Assembly (NCBI GenBank): GCA_028293825.1
Contig: JAQGNY010000054.1
Location: 161,019-225,018, forward strand
DNA length: 64,000 nt
Source: Verrucomicrobiaceae bacterium
GTDB taxonomy: Bacteria; Pseudomonadota; Gammaproteobacteria; Pseudomonadales; CAMLJR01
Reading direction: 5' to 3'
Shown here: piece after piece, positions 29,051 to 38,205 of the stretch
How the letters are laid out: every line of letters starts with the position of its first letter
Numbering within the stretch: the first letter of the stretch is position 1
Notes under the pieces: generated by a model
The model's input: only the letters and a program-made list of their open reading frames with translations
Told to the model about the DNA's origin: nothing
Database searches by the model: none
Translations under genes and position numbers: made by a program

Positions 29051-30043
29051 TCAAATGGAGATTTGCCCGAGATATTTCAAGGCGCGTTGCAACGATAAAT
29101 TATCGGTTGTGATCGCCGTATCGTATTTATCAAAACCCACGTTTTTCATAGTGTTTTCTGCTGCACCATTTAACCAACATAATTCCGGCCACGAACGCAG
29201 CCAAGTACATTGGCGCTTGGCGAGTTGGCGCGTCGCAGCAATTCCTTTTTCAATCATTTCGTCATAACTACTCTGACCCGAAAAGTAATCCCACACCTGT
29301 CTATAACCGACGGCGCGAATTGCCGGCAGATCGGCATGCAAATCGCCGCGCTCATAAAGTGCTTTTACTTCCGGTAAAAAACCTTGCTCCAGCATCGCGC
29401 GAAAACGTACAGCGATACGTTGATGTAAAACTTCACGCTCTGTCGGCGCCAACGCTAATTGAACCAGTCGATGCGACAACGGCGCGGCTATCGATTGCTG
29501 TTGCAACTGCGACATCGGCATGCCGGTCGCGCGAAAAACTTCGAGCGCGCGCCCAATGCGCTGGGAATGATTGGGATGAATTAATGCGGCCGCGTCCGGA
29601 TCGACTCGCGCCAATTCGGCATGCAACGCGGGCCAGCCGAGGCGCTCGGCTTCGCTGATAATTTCTGCGCGTATTTTCGGATCTGAAGCCGGCATATCGG
29701 CAATGCCTTCGCGCAGCACTTTGAAATACAACATGGTGCCGCCGACTAACAACGGCGTCCTGCCGCGCGCGCTGATCTCATTCATCAACGGCAAGGCATC
29801 GCGGCGAAAATCGGCGGCGGAATACGGCTCGGACGGATCGCGAATATCGATCAAATGATGCGGCACTTGCGCGCGCTCGGCCGCGGTCGGCTTGGCGGTG
29901 CCGATATCCATCCCGCGATACACCAGCGCCGAATCGACACTGATAATTTCACAGGGAAAATGCTGACATAATTCAAGCGCCAGTGCGGTTTTGCCCGACG
30001 CGGTCGGCCCCATCAACGCAATGGCGAGCGGCAGTTCTGTCAT
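29051..30043 (-). CDS. miaA: tRNA dimethylallyltransferase
   Basis: A 330-residue enzyme transferring a dimethylallyl group to A37 of tRNAs reading U-starting codons. P-loop [52 protein letters not shown] and the late [18 protein letters not shown] motif are all visible. Slightly longer than usual, with an extra C-terminal tail of about 25 residues after WLR. It lies between mutL and hfq as in other gammaproteobacteria; 173 bases separate it from hfq, room for an hfq promoter. Confidence 0.97.
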   Translation of the reverse strand: MTELPLAIALMGPTASGKTALALELCQHFPCEIISVDSALVYRGMDIGTAKPTAAERAQVPHHLIDIRDPSEPYSAADFRRDALPLMNEISARGRTPLLVGGTMLYFKVLREGIADMPASDPKIRAEIISEAERLGWPALHAELARVDPDAAALIHPNHSQRIGRALEVFRATGMPMSQLQQQSIAAPLSHRLVQLALAPTEREVLHQRIAVRFRAMLEQGFLPEVKALYERGDLHADLPAIRAVGYRQVWDYFSGQSSYDEMIEKGIAATRQLAKRQCTWLRSWPELCWLNGAAENTMKNVGFDKYDTAITTDNLSLQRALKYLGQISI

Positions 30044-30060
30044 CGTCCGCGCACCGTTTA

Positions 30061-31893
30061 TTAGCGGCCCCTTAAAAATAATTTATCGAGTTCGCCGAGA
30101 CTCAATTGCACCGAGGTTGGGCGACCATGATTGCATTGACCGCTGCGCTCGGTATCTTCCATATCGCGCAACAATGCGTTCATTTCGGCGACGGCCAATT
30201 TGCGATTGGCGCGAATCGAGCCGTGGCAGGCCATGGTCGACAGGATTTCATTGCTGTGCGCTTCGATACGATCGGAACTGCCGTGCTCGAGCAAATCGGA
30301 CAACACATCGCGCACCAGTTGCTCAACATCGGCATCGCGCAATTGCACCGGCACTTCGCGAATTAACAGGCTTTCGGGTCCCGCGCGTTCGATGCCCAAT
30401 CCGAACGACATGAACGTCGCCGAGTGCTGTTCGGCGCAATCGGCCTCGCGACTGCTGACCGCCAATGTGCGCGGCACCAGTAAGGGCTGCGAGCGAATAC
30501 CCTCGCCGTCGCGCGCATCTTTCATGCGCTCGTAGGTGATGCGTTCGTGCGCCGCGTGCATATCGACCAACACCAAACCCTGCGCATTTTCCGCGAGGAT
30601 ATATACGCCCTGCAGCTGTGCCAGCGCGTAACCGAGCGGCGGCACTTCGCCATCGCGCGCCGGTTGCATGGAGGAAGAATTGGGCTGCAATGTATCCGCG
30701 TTATTGACCGCATAGAGCTGCCCGTAAGGTCCAAGCTGCTCGCGCACGCCGGCGAACGATGGCGCGCTCGGAATCGATTGATAGCCGAACGAACGCTGAG
30801 GTAACTGCAGCGACGACTGCGTCGGAATTGCGCTTTCCAATACCACCGAGGTTGCCGCCAGTTGCTCGCGCGGACGCACATCGGCCAGCGCGCGGTGCAG
30901 CGAGCGAAACAAAAAATCGTGCACGTTGCGACCGTCGCGAAAGCGCACTTCATGCTTGGTCGGATGCACATTCACATCGACGTTGCCGGGATCGATTTCG
31001 AGATAGAGCACATACGCGGGATGGCGGCCGTGATAGAGCACATCCTGATACGCCTGCCGCACCGCATGCGTGACCAGCTTGTCGCGAATGGTGCGGCCGT
31101 TGACGAAGAAATGCTGCAGGTCGGACTGGCTACGCGAGAACGTCGGCAGTGCCACCCAACCCCACAAATGCAAGTCGCCGACGCGGCTGTCGATGGCGAC
31201 GACGTGATCGATAAACTCCGGCCCACAGACAGCGGCGACGCGGCGCTCTTTTTCCAGCTCAGTACTGGCCGCGCGCAATTGCTGCACGACACGGCCGTTG
31301 TGGCGCAGTTGCAGGCTGACACCAAAATGCCCGAGCGCGAGCCGTTTAACCGCATCTTCGATATGGTTGAATTCAGTTTTTTCCGCTTTCAGAAACTTGC
31401 GGCGCGCCGGCGTGTTAAAAAACAAATCGCGCACTTCGACGGTAGTGCCGCGCGGATGCGGCGCCGGCTCAATCGCGACCGCCATTTCGCGGCCTTCGCT
31501 GCGCGCGCACCAACCGGCACCGGCGTCTTCGTTCGGGTTGGAAGTAATCGCCAGCCGCGACACCGAGCTGATACTTGCCAGCGCCTCGCCGCGAAAACCG
31601 AGGCTCATCACGCGCTCTAAATCTTCGAGTTCGATAATTTTACTGGTCGCGTGACGACTGAGCGCCAGCGGCAGATCGTCCGGCTCGATACCGCCGCCGT
31701 CGTCGCGCACGCGCATCAAGTTCACGCCGCCGGCATCGATATCGATATCGATCCGCGTTGCGCCGGCATCGAGGCTGTTTTCCAGCAGCTCTTTAATTAC
31801 CGAAGCGGGGCGTTCGACCACTTCACCGGCGGCAATCTGGTTGGCCAGTCGAGGGCTTAATAATTGAATTCTGGGGACGGGAATTCTGGGCAT
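30061..31893 (-). CDS. mutL: DNA mismatch repair protein MutL
   Basis: A 610-residue MutL. The N-terminal GHKL ATPase has [29 protein letters not shown], the [10 protein letters not shown] box and [16 protein letters not shown]. The middle transducer domain includes [11 protein letters not shown] and [13 protein letters not shown]. The linker (about 340-410) is low complexity, and the C-terminal dimerisation domain ends with [17 protein letters not shown] and [13 protein letters not shown]. No DQHAx2Ex4E endonuclease motif is seen (the equivalent reads [12 protein letters not shown]), consistent with a MutH-type partner or nicking-deficient form. It is followed by miaA after 17 bases. Confidence 0.97.
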   Translation of the reverse strand: MPRIPVPRIQLLSPRLANQIAAGEVVERPASVIKELLENSLDAGATRIDIDIDAGGVNLMRVRDDGGGIEPDDLPLALSRHATSKIIELEDLERVMSLGFRGEALASISSVSRLAITSNPNEDAGAGWCARSEGREMAVAIEPAPHPRGTTVEVRDLFFNTPARRKFLKAEKTEFNHIEDAVKRLALGHFGVSLQLRHNGRVVQQLRAASTELEKERRVAAVCGPEFIDHVVAIDSRVGDLHLWGWVALPTFSRSQSDLQHFFVNGRTIRDKLVTHAVRQAYQDVLYHGRHPAYVLYLEIDPGNVDVNVHPTKHEVRFRDGRNVHDFLFRSLHRALADVRPREQLAATSVVLESAIPTQSSLQLPQRSFGYQSIPSAPSFAGVREQLGPYGQLYAVNNADTLQPNSSSMQPARDGEVPPLGYALAQLQGVYILAENAQGLVLVDMHAAHERITYERMKDARDGEGIRSQPLLVPRTLAVSSREADCAEQHSATFMSFGLGIERAGPESLLIREVPVQLRDADVEQLVRDVLSDLLEHGSSDRIEAHSNEILSTMACHGSIRANRKLAVAEMNALLRDMEDTERSGQCNHGRPTSVQLSLGELDKLFLRGR

Positions 31894-31977
31894 GGAACGC
31901 GCACGAAAAACGAAAAGGTGGCGCGCATGATAACGCAGACCGACGGCCGCTCAGGAAGGATTATGGGATGAAGCAGA

Positions 31978-33255
31978 TTACGGCGTGGCGGTGGCCACGT
32001 TATCGGCGGCACTCACATTTTGCGGCACCGATTTGCGCCGCAACGACGCCAAGTAAGTATTTGGCGGCGGATTCTGGCTGAAGTAGCGATTCACGCCAGT
32101 GAAGATTGCACGGGCGACCCGGCGCTGATACTCGGCCGATGCCAGTTTTTTTGCCTCGCTCGGATTCGACACGAAACCGGTCTCGACCAAAATCGACGGT
32201 GTGTCCGGCGATTTCAACACCACGAACGCCGCCTGCTCGACGCGCTCACTGTGCAAATGAGTGATGCCGGACATCGAATTGAGCACATGCCGACCGATGC
32301 GCAGACTCGAATCCATGGTCGCGGTCAGCGACAAATCGGTCAGCACCTTCACCAAATCGTCGTCCCTGCCCTCGACCGACACGCCGCCGATGGCATCGGA
32401 TTGGTTTTCGCTGTCGGCCAGAAACGCCGCCATGGTGCTGGTGGCACCACGATTCGATAAGGCGAACACCGAACCGCCGGTAGCGGCGCGATCGGCAAAT
32501 GCATCGGCGTGAACCGAGATCATCAAATCAGCCTGCGCTTTACGCGCCAGATCGCGGCGGGTTTTCAATGGCAGGAAGATGTCAGTTTTGCGCGTCAGCA
32601 CGGCTTTGTAACCGCGCTCGCGCTCGATGATATCGGCCAGCTCGCGCGCAATCGCTAGCACCACCCGTTTTTCCTGCAAATGGCCGGCACCAATAGCGCC
32701 CGGATCGTCACCGCCGTGGCCGGCATCGATGGCGATGATGACGTCGCGCTGACCGCCGTTATCGGCTGATTTCACCGTTTTGTTGCTACGTGGCGTGTCC
32801 GCAACAGCGGCTGAGTTATTGCGAACGACGGACTGCACTTTTCCCTTATTTTTTCCAGCGGCACGCGGCGTAAGATCGACCGCCAACTGCACGCCGTTAT
32901 CGGTCAGCAAAGCGCTCTGCGCAGAGGTGGCGCCAGTCAGCTCAAGTACCAAGCGCGTATCGACACCATTGCGGATGCCGCTGCGGATGCGTTTAACCGG
33001 CGACCCGGCAAGGGCGACATCGGCCAGCTTCGCGCGCATCTGCGTATCACGCAGATCGATTACCAGGCGCTCGGGATTGCTCATCGTGGAAATAGTGTAT
33101 TTGACCGGGCCGCTGAGATTCAGCGTCAGTCGCGCCGACTGTGAACTGCCGTCGAGCTTAACCGCTTTGATCGTTTCCGCCGCACGAGCGCCATTAGCCA
33201 GCAAAGAGCCAGCTAAGAGAAGGGGAGCAAAAAATAGGCGCAGAATCTTAAACAT
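31978..33255 (-). CDS. amiB: N-acetylmuramoyl-L-alanine amidase (AmiB/AmiC type)
   Basis: A 425-residue periplasmic cell-wall hydrolase that cuts the bond between MurNAc and the peptide stem during daughter-cell separation. It has a signal peptide (cleavage near GARAAE), an N-terminal AMIN domain (about 28-130) that targets the septum, a linker, and a zinc amidase_3 domain with IDAGHGGDDPGAIG, the QEKRVVL glutamate, SVHADAF and VETGFVSN. No LysM repeat is obvious at the C-terminus. It lies between tsaE and mutL as in Pseudomonas; activation by EnvC/NlpD-type proteins is expected from the family. Confidence 0.95.
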   Translation of the reverse strand: MFKILRLFFAPLLLAGSLLANGARAAETIKAVKLDGSSQSARLTLNLSGPVKYTISTMSNPERLVIDLRDTQMRAKLADVALAGSPVKRIRSGIRNGVDTRLVLELTGATSAQSALLTDNGVQLAVDLTPRAAGKNKGKVQSVVRNNSAAVADTPRSNKTVKSADNGGQRDVIIAIDAGHGGDDPGAIGAGHLQEKRVVLAIARELADIIERERGYKAVLTRKTDIFLPLKTRRDLARKAQADLMISVHADAFADRAATGGSVFALSNRGATSTMAAFLADSENQSDAIGGVSVEGRDDDLVKVLTDLSLTATMDSSLRIGRHVLNSMSGITHLHSERVEQAAFVVLKSPDTPSILVETGFVSNPSEAKKLASAEYQRRVARAIFTGVNRYFSQNPPPNTYLASLRRKSVPQNVSAADNVATATP

Positions 33256-33298
33256 GGGATCAAGAATAATTCATAGATATCTGATATTGCTAATTTTT

Positions 33299-33760
33299 TT
33301 AATTAAGCTTGCGCAATATCGCGATGCCGCTGTCGGTCAAAGCCGTCAAAGCCGCCTGTCTACCACAGCTAAGCACCTGAATATCAATAGAAATATCCGG
33401 TTGCGGCAGCAGTGGATCGCCGCGCTCCGGCCATTCGACCAAACACAGATTATCCGGCCCGAAATAGTCACGCACCCCCATGTACTCGAGCTCTTGGGGA
33501 TCATGCAGGCGATAAAGATCGAAATGGTAAATCGTCAGGTGCGGCAACTCGTAGGGCTCGACCAACGTATAGGTCGGGCTTTTTACCGCGCCGGAAAACC
33601 CTAGCCCATGCAACAGACCGCGACAAAAAGTGGTTTTACCAGCGCCAAGATCGCCGCTTAAAAACACGATTGCGCCGCCTTGTGCTGCCTGCCCGACCGC
33701 TGCGCCCAGCGCCAGCGTCGCCGCTTCGTCGGCGAGTTCGATGGTCAAATCTTCACTCAT
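33299..33760 (-). CDS. tsaE: tRNA threonylcarbamoyladenosine biosynthesis protein TsaE
   Basis: A 153-residue ATPase that drives turnover of the TsaBD complex in t6A37 tRNA modification. P-loop GDLGAGKTTFCRGLL, then VKSPTYTLVEPYE, HFDLYRLHDPQELEYMG and LVEWPERG are typical. Its ATG overlaps the nnrD stop by four bases, so the two are translationally coupled. Confidence 0.97.
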   Translation of the reverse strand: MSEDLTIELADEAATLALGAAVGQAAQGGAIVFLSGDLGAGKTTFCRGLLHGLGFSGAVKSPTYTLVEPYELPHLTIYHFDLYRLHDPQELEYMGVRDYFGPDNLCLVEWPERGDPLLPQPDISIDIQVLSCGRQAALTALTDSGIAILRKLN

Positions 33761-35280
33761 GGATTCACCAATTCACGCAGATGCGGCAGCAAATCGGTCG
33801 CGAGCAGACCGCGCTCGCCCGCTGCTGCCGCCGCCAGATCGCCGGCGCGACCGTGAATATAAACGCCGATTTGCGCTGCCGCCTCAATCGAAAAATGCTG
33901 CGCCAGCAAGCCGCCGATAACGCCGCTCAATACATCGCCCATGCCGCCGCTGGCCATACCGGGATTACCGACATTAGCGATGCCGATTTCAGCTTCAGCC
34001 GTCGCACCTGATTTAGTCGCAATTAAAGTACCGGCGCCTTTAAGCACTACCGCGCCGCCATAGCGTTGTTGCAGTTGGCGCGCGGCGTCGAAGCGATCGC
34101 GCTGAATAGCGGCATTGGCAACGCCGAGTAAGCGCGCCGCCTCGCCAGGATGCGGAGTAAGCACCCACGTAGGATGAAACGGCGCTTCGATGATTTGGCC
34201 CTCGGCCAGCATATTGAGCGCATCCGCATCAAACACGGCCGGAATTGGCGACGTCTGTAGATGGCGCCAGACGCGCTCGAATAGCTGCTCCGACCACGCG
34301 CTGCGGCCGAGACCCGGACCTAAAACCACCACGGTTGCCGCCGCCAGCAAACGGTCGAGCTCGCCGCCCGAGCGCACGCCATGCGCCATGATTTCCGGCG
34401 CGCGCGCGACGAAGGCAGCAACGTGCTCGGGCTGCGTCGCACACGACACCAAACCGGCGCCGACCCGGCCCGCCGCTTGCGCTGCCATCAACGCCGCACC
34501 GGCCATGCCGCAATCACCGCCGATCACCAACACATGGCCGTATAAACCTTTGTGCGCATTGCGTGATCGACGCGGCAACTGCGCATTTACTTGCTTGAGA
34601 ACAATCCGACGCGTCGTCGCTGCGACGCCCTGATAGACCGCTGCCGGAACCGCGAGATCGGCAAATTCAATCGCCCCACAATGATCACCTGCATCGCCGG
34701 TAAACAAACCCTGTTTCAAACCAATGAAAGAAATCGTCGCCGCCGCGCACACCGCGCTGCCGAGCACACGACCGCTGTCGCTGCAGAGACCCGACGGAAT
34801 ATCGACGGCCAACACCGGCAGCGCGGCGGCATTGATCGCCGCAATCGCCGCCGCAAATGGCTCGCGTACATCGCCACTCAACCCGGTACCGAGCAACGCG
34901 TCGACGATGACGCCCGCTGTCGGCACTTCACCTGTGAACACTTTTGTCGATACGCCCGCCACTTCGGCAAATTGATTCGCCTGCAATGCCGCACCGCTAA
35001 TTTTTGCTACATCGCCAACCAGCCATATCGTCACCGGCAAATTGCGTTCGACCAGCAATGTCGCGATCACAAAACCATCGCCGCCGTTGTTGCCGGTGCC
35101 GCAGAAAATATGAAAATGTTCGGCGCCAGGCCAGCGCCGCAATAACAATTCGAACGCGGCGCGACCGGCACGCTTCATCAACACAATCGCGGGAATACCG
35201 TGCTCTTCAATCGCGATGCGATCGAGTTCGCGCACCTGCGCAGCGGTGTACAGCGAAATGGGAAGGCTGGGCTCATTCAT
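33757..35280 (-). CDS. nnrD: bifunctional NAD(P)H-hydrate epimerase/dehydratase
   Basis: A 507-residue repair enzyme with two domains. The N-terminal YjeF_N epimerase (about 1-215) has GTGNNGGDGFVIA. The C-terminal ADP-dependent dehydratase, of ribokinase fold, has VIGGDCGMAGA, GPGLG, TPHPGEAARLLG and NPGMASGGMGDVLSG. Together they restore hydrated NAD(P)H damage products. Start: an ATG at 35280 gives MNEPSLPISLYTAAQVRELDR, the family opening; the in-frame region upstream overlaps the divergent queG and is rejected. Head of the nnrD-tsaE-amiB-mutL-miaA run. Confidence 0.96.
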   Translation of the reverse strand: MNEPSLPISLYTAAQVRELDRIAIEEHGIPAIVLMKRAGRAAFELLLRRWPGAEHFHIFCGTGNNGGDGFVIATLLVERNLPVTIWLVGDVAKISGAALQANQFAEVAGVSTKVFTGEVPTAGVIVDALLGTGLSGDVREPFAAAIAAINAAALPVLAVDIPSGLCSDSGRVLGSAVCAAATISFIGLKQGLFTGDAGDHCGAIEFADLAVPAAVYQGVAATTRRIVLKQVNAQLPRRSRNAHKGLYGHVLVIGGDCGMAGAALMAAQAAGRVGAGLVSCATQPEHVAAFVARAPEIMAHGVRSGGELDRLLAAATVVVLGPGLGRSAWSEQLFERVWRHLQTSPIPAVFDADALNMLAEGQIIEAPFHPTWVLTPHPGEAARLLGVANAAIQRDRFDAARQLQQRYGGAVVLKGAGTLIATKSGATAEAEIGIANVGNPGMASGGMGDVLSGVIGGLLAQHFSIEAAAQIGVYIHGRAGDLAAAAAGERGLLATDLLPHLRELVNP

Positions 35281-35328
35281 AACAATTTCTACGCTTTGAC
35301 TGGCGGCCATTCTGGCAGAATTGCGTTT

Positions 35329-36399
35329 ATGAATCCCACCGCTCCCGATTTTCACGATTTCGCCGACCGCATTCGCCAATGGGGCCGCGAGCTGGGCTTT
35401 CAGCACGTCGCGATTACCGATACCGAACTCACCGAGCACGCCACGCATTTGCAGACATGGCTCGCCGACGATTATCACGGCGAAATGAAATGGATGGCGC
35501 AACACGGCGCGATGCGCTGGCAACCCGACCAATTATTGCCGGGCACGCAACGCGTAATTTCCGCGCGAATGGATTATTTGCCACCCGACGATGAGCCCGA
35601 AGCGATTCTGGCCGACGCAAATAAAGCCTACATTTCGCGCTACGCACTGGGCCGCGATTATCACAAGCTGATGCGCAAACGCTTGGCGCAATTGGCCGAA
35701 CGCATCAACAGCGAAATCGGCACGCATAATTTTCGCGCGCTGGTCGATAGCGCGCCGGTGCTCGAACGCGGACTCGCGCAAAAAGCGGGGCTCGGTTGGA
35801 TCGGCAAAAATACGATGCTGATAAACAGCAAAGCCGGTTCGTGGTTTTTTCTCGGCGAAATTTATACCGATCTGCCGCTGCCGATTGATGCGCCGCAAAT
35901 TACCGAGCATTGCGGTTCGTGCAGCGCGTGTATCGATATCTGCCCGACGCAAGCGATTGTCGGCCCGAATCGCGTCGATGCGCGCCGCTGCATTTCTTAT
36001 CTAACAATCGAACTCAGCGGCAGCATTCCGGAAGAGTTTCGCAAACCGATGGGCAATCGCATTTACGGCTGCGACGACTGCCAACTGGTCTGCCCGTGGA
36101 ATAAATTCGCCAAGCTCAGCGCAGAACCGGATTTTCAATCGCGGCATTCGCTCAGCGATATTGGTTTGATCGAATTGTTCGGTTGGAGCGAAGAAGAGTT
36201 TCTGGAAAAAACGGCCGGCTCGGCAATTCGCCGCATTGGCTATGAACGCTGGCTCCGCAACATAGCGGTGGCGTTAGGTAATGCACCGTCGACGTCTGCA
36301 ACTATTGCGGCGCTGCAAGCGCGGACTTGTGATGCATCGGAATTGGTGCAGGAACATGTTGCGTGGGCGCTGGCACAGCACATTCGTAAGGCGCAATAA
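35329..36399 (+). CDS. queG: epoxyqueuosine reductase
   Basis: A 356-residue cobalamin-dependent reductase that makes queuosine at tRNA position 34 from epoxyqueuosine. The N-terminal cobalamin-binding region includes KWMAQHGAMRW and RYALGRDYHKLMRKRL. The [4Fe-4S] ligands lie in CGSCSACIDICPTQAI and in RCISYLTIE...YGCDDCQLVCPWNKFA. The C-terminus is a HEAT-like tail. Start: the ATG at 35329 gives the family N-terminus; upstream frame overlaps nnrD. It is divergent from nnrD with only 48 bases between, so the promoters overlap. It needs B12 as cofactor. Confidence 0.96.
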   Translation: MNPTAPDFHDFADRIRQWGRELGFQHVAITDTELTEHATHLQTWLADDYHGEMKWMAQHGAMRWQPDQLLPGTQRVISARMDYLPPDDEPEAILADANKAYISRYALGRDYHKLMRKRLAQLAERINSEIGTHNFRALVDSAPVLERGLAQKAGLGWIGKNTMLINSKAGSWFFLGEIYTDLPLPIDAPQITEHCGSCSACIDICPTQAIVGPNRVDARRCISYLTIELSGSIPEEFRKPMGNRIYGCDDCQLVCPWNKFAKLSAEPDFQSRHSLSDIGLIELFGWSEEEFLEKTAGSAIRRIGYERWLRNIAVALGNAPSTSATIAALQARTCDASELVQEHVAWALAQHIRKAQ

Positions 36400-36463
36400 G
36401 CAAAACGCCTTGCGCCAATTTCCGCAGATATGGCGCAATGTGCTTCGCTTATTGCGCCCTACA
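36390..36463. repeat. nested palindrome, dispersed-repeat-like
   Basis: Outer arms GGCGCAATAAGC (36390-36401) and GCTTATTGCGCC (36447-36458) enclose inner arms TTGCGCCA (36410-36417) and TGGCGCAA (36431-36438). The element overlaps the queG stop and ends CTACA. Its look (GTAGGGCGCAATAAGCG on the other strand) is that of short intergenic palindromic repeats scattered in many proteobacterial genomes. It may also terminate the convergent queG and orn transcripts. Confidence 0.6.
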
Positions 36464-36478
36464 TTTCGTTAATTTTTA

Positions 36479-37027
36479 TCAGGCATTCATTTTCAAAAAA
36501 TGCTCACGGTAATAAGCGAGTTCGGCAATCGATTCGCGGATATCGTCGAGCGCCAAATGCGTTGCGCCTTTTTTGAAGCCGGCATTTAAATCCGGGCGCC
36601 AGCGTTTCATTAATTCTTTCAGCGTGCTCACATCGAGATTGCGGTAGTGAAAAAAGCGTTCAAGTACGGGCATTTCGCGCGCGAGAAAACGGCGGTCCTG
36701 GCAAATGCTATTGCCGCACATCGGCGATTTGCCGGCGCCGACATACGCGCTTAAAAATTCGATAGTTGCTTGCTCAGCCGCGCGCAAATCAAATTGGCTT
36801 TCGCGTACGCGTTGCGTCAAACCGGATTGGCCGTGCTGGCGCGTATTCCATTCGTCCATGCCGGCCAGAATCGCATCGGATTGATGCACAGCGAATACCG
36901 GGCCTTCAGCGAGCGTATTTAAATTGCTGTCGGTGACGATAGTGGCGATTTCGATGATGTGATCGTTGTCGGTATCGAGTCCGGTCATTTCCAGATCGAT
37001 CCAGATTAAATTCAGGTCGTTGCTCAT
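36479..37027 (-). CDS. orn: oligoribonuclease
   Basis: A 182-residue 3'-5' exoribonuclease of the DEDDh class, which finishes RNA decay by degrading dinucleotides and also clears pGpG, the c-di-GMP breakdown product. Motifs: [37 protein letters not shown] and [14 protein letters not shown]. Start at 37027; it is divergent from rsgA. Its pGpG role fits the many c-di-GMP proteins in this window. Confidence 0.97.
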   Translation of the reverse strand: MSNDLNLIWIDLEMTGLDTDNDHIIEIATIVTDSNLNTLAEGPVFAVHQSDAILAGMDEWNTRQHGQSGLTQRVRESQFDLRAAEQATIEFLSAYVGAGKSPMCGNSICQDRRFLAREMPVLERFFHYRNLDVSTLKELMKRWRPDLNAGFKKGATHLALDDIRESIAELAYYREHFLKMNA

Positions 37028-37152
37028 AGGAATTCCAATTTATTGCGCGGCGAAAAAACGAAAAGAAAAAACGGCAAAAAGCGAGGCGATGGATTGTAGC
37101 AAAACCAATCGGCCATAATGCTGCGTCGATTTTTCGCCCACGAGCACGCCAC

Positions 37153-38163
37153 TTGACCAAACGCAGACTGACGCACCAGCAGACGACGCGCATTCGCCAT
37201 TCGCAGCAGGAGCGCGCCACCCGCGTCGGCAGCAGCGACAACGAGTCGCGCGGCGACGATCTCGGCGTCGAGCAACAGGGTTTGATCATTGCGCACTTCG
37301 GCCGGCGCGTGGATGTCGAGGCGCTCGAAGGCGACCATGCCGGCACTCTGTTTCGCTGCCATTTGCGTACGAATATGGAAACGCTGGTCACCGGCGATCG
37401 CGTGGTCTGGCGCCCGGGTAAAGAGGATGTCGGCGTGGTGGTGGCGAGTCTGCCGCGCCATTCGCTGTTGGCGCGCCCTGACAGCCATCTGCATCAACCG
37501 AAACCTGTCGCCGCCAATGTCGATCGCATCGTTATCGTTATCGCACCGGAACCGCAGGCCTACGCCAATTTGATCGACCGTTATCTGGTCGCTGCCGAAG
37601 CCGTGGAAATTGCGCCGCTGATTTTGCTTAACAAATACGATTTGCTCGATGCCAATGCCTTCGCCGAACTCGATCAATTGCTCGAACAATATCGTGCGAT
37701 TGGTTATCCGGTATTGCGCGCCTCGACCAAAAGCGAGCGCGGTCTCGACGAACTGAATGCGCAGCTACGCGACAGCACCAGCGTGTTTGTCGGGCAATCC
37801 GGTGTCGGCAAATCATCGCTGATCAACGCGCTGATTCCGGGGCTCGATATCCGCGTCGGCGAACTGTCGGTCGGCACCGCCAAAGGCCGCCACACCACCA
37901 CCACCGCGCGGTTATTTCATTTGCCCAGCGGCGGCGACTTGATCGATTCGCCCGGCATCCGCGAATTCGGCCTCGACCATCTCGACCGCGGCCAGATCGA
38001 AACCGGCTTTATCGAGTTCCGCGATTGGCTAGGTCGCTGCAAGTTTCGCGATTGCAGCCACGAGCACGAACCCGGCTGCGCGCTACAACAAGCGCTGGCC
38101 GACGGCCATATCAGCGCGGCGCGCTTCAACAGCTTTATCGCGATCGTCAATCACACCGAATAA
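37153..38163 (+). CDS. rsgA: ribosome small subunit GTPase RsgA
   Basis: A 336-residue circularly permuted GTPase that checks late 30S assembly. N-terminal basic segment and OB fold (DRVVWRPG), then G motifs in permuted order: LLNKYDLL (G4), SGVGKSSLIN (G1), TTTTARLFHLPSGGDLIDSPGIREF (G2/G3). The C-terminal zinc knuckle reads CKFRDCSHEHEPGCAL. Start: a TTG at 37153 gives TKRRLTHQQTTRIRHSQQERA, which matches the basic family N-terminus; no ATG is available there. Divergent from orn, as in Pseudomonas. Confidence 0.95.
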   Translation: MTKRRLTHQQTTRIRHSQQERATRVGSSDNESRGDDLGVEQQGLIIAHFGRRVDVEALEGDHAGTLFRCHLRTNMETLVTGDRVVWRPGKEDVGVVVASLPRHSLLARPDSHLHQPKPVAANVDRIVIVIAPEPQAYANLIDRYLVAAEAVEIAPLILLNKYDLLDANAFAELDQLLEQYRAIGYPVLRASTKSERGLDELNAQLRDSTSVFVGQSGVGKSSLINALIPGLDIRVGELSVGTAKGRHTTTTARLFHLPSGGDLIDSPGIREFGLDHLDRGQIETGFIEFRDWLGRCKFRDCSHEHEPGCALQQALADGHISAARFNSFIAIVNHTE

Positions 38164-38205
38164 ATTCGGGCTACGCTTCGGTATACCAATAAGTTCGGAT
38201 TCGTC

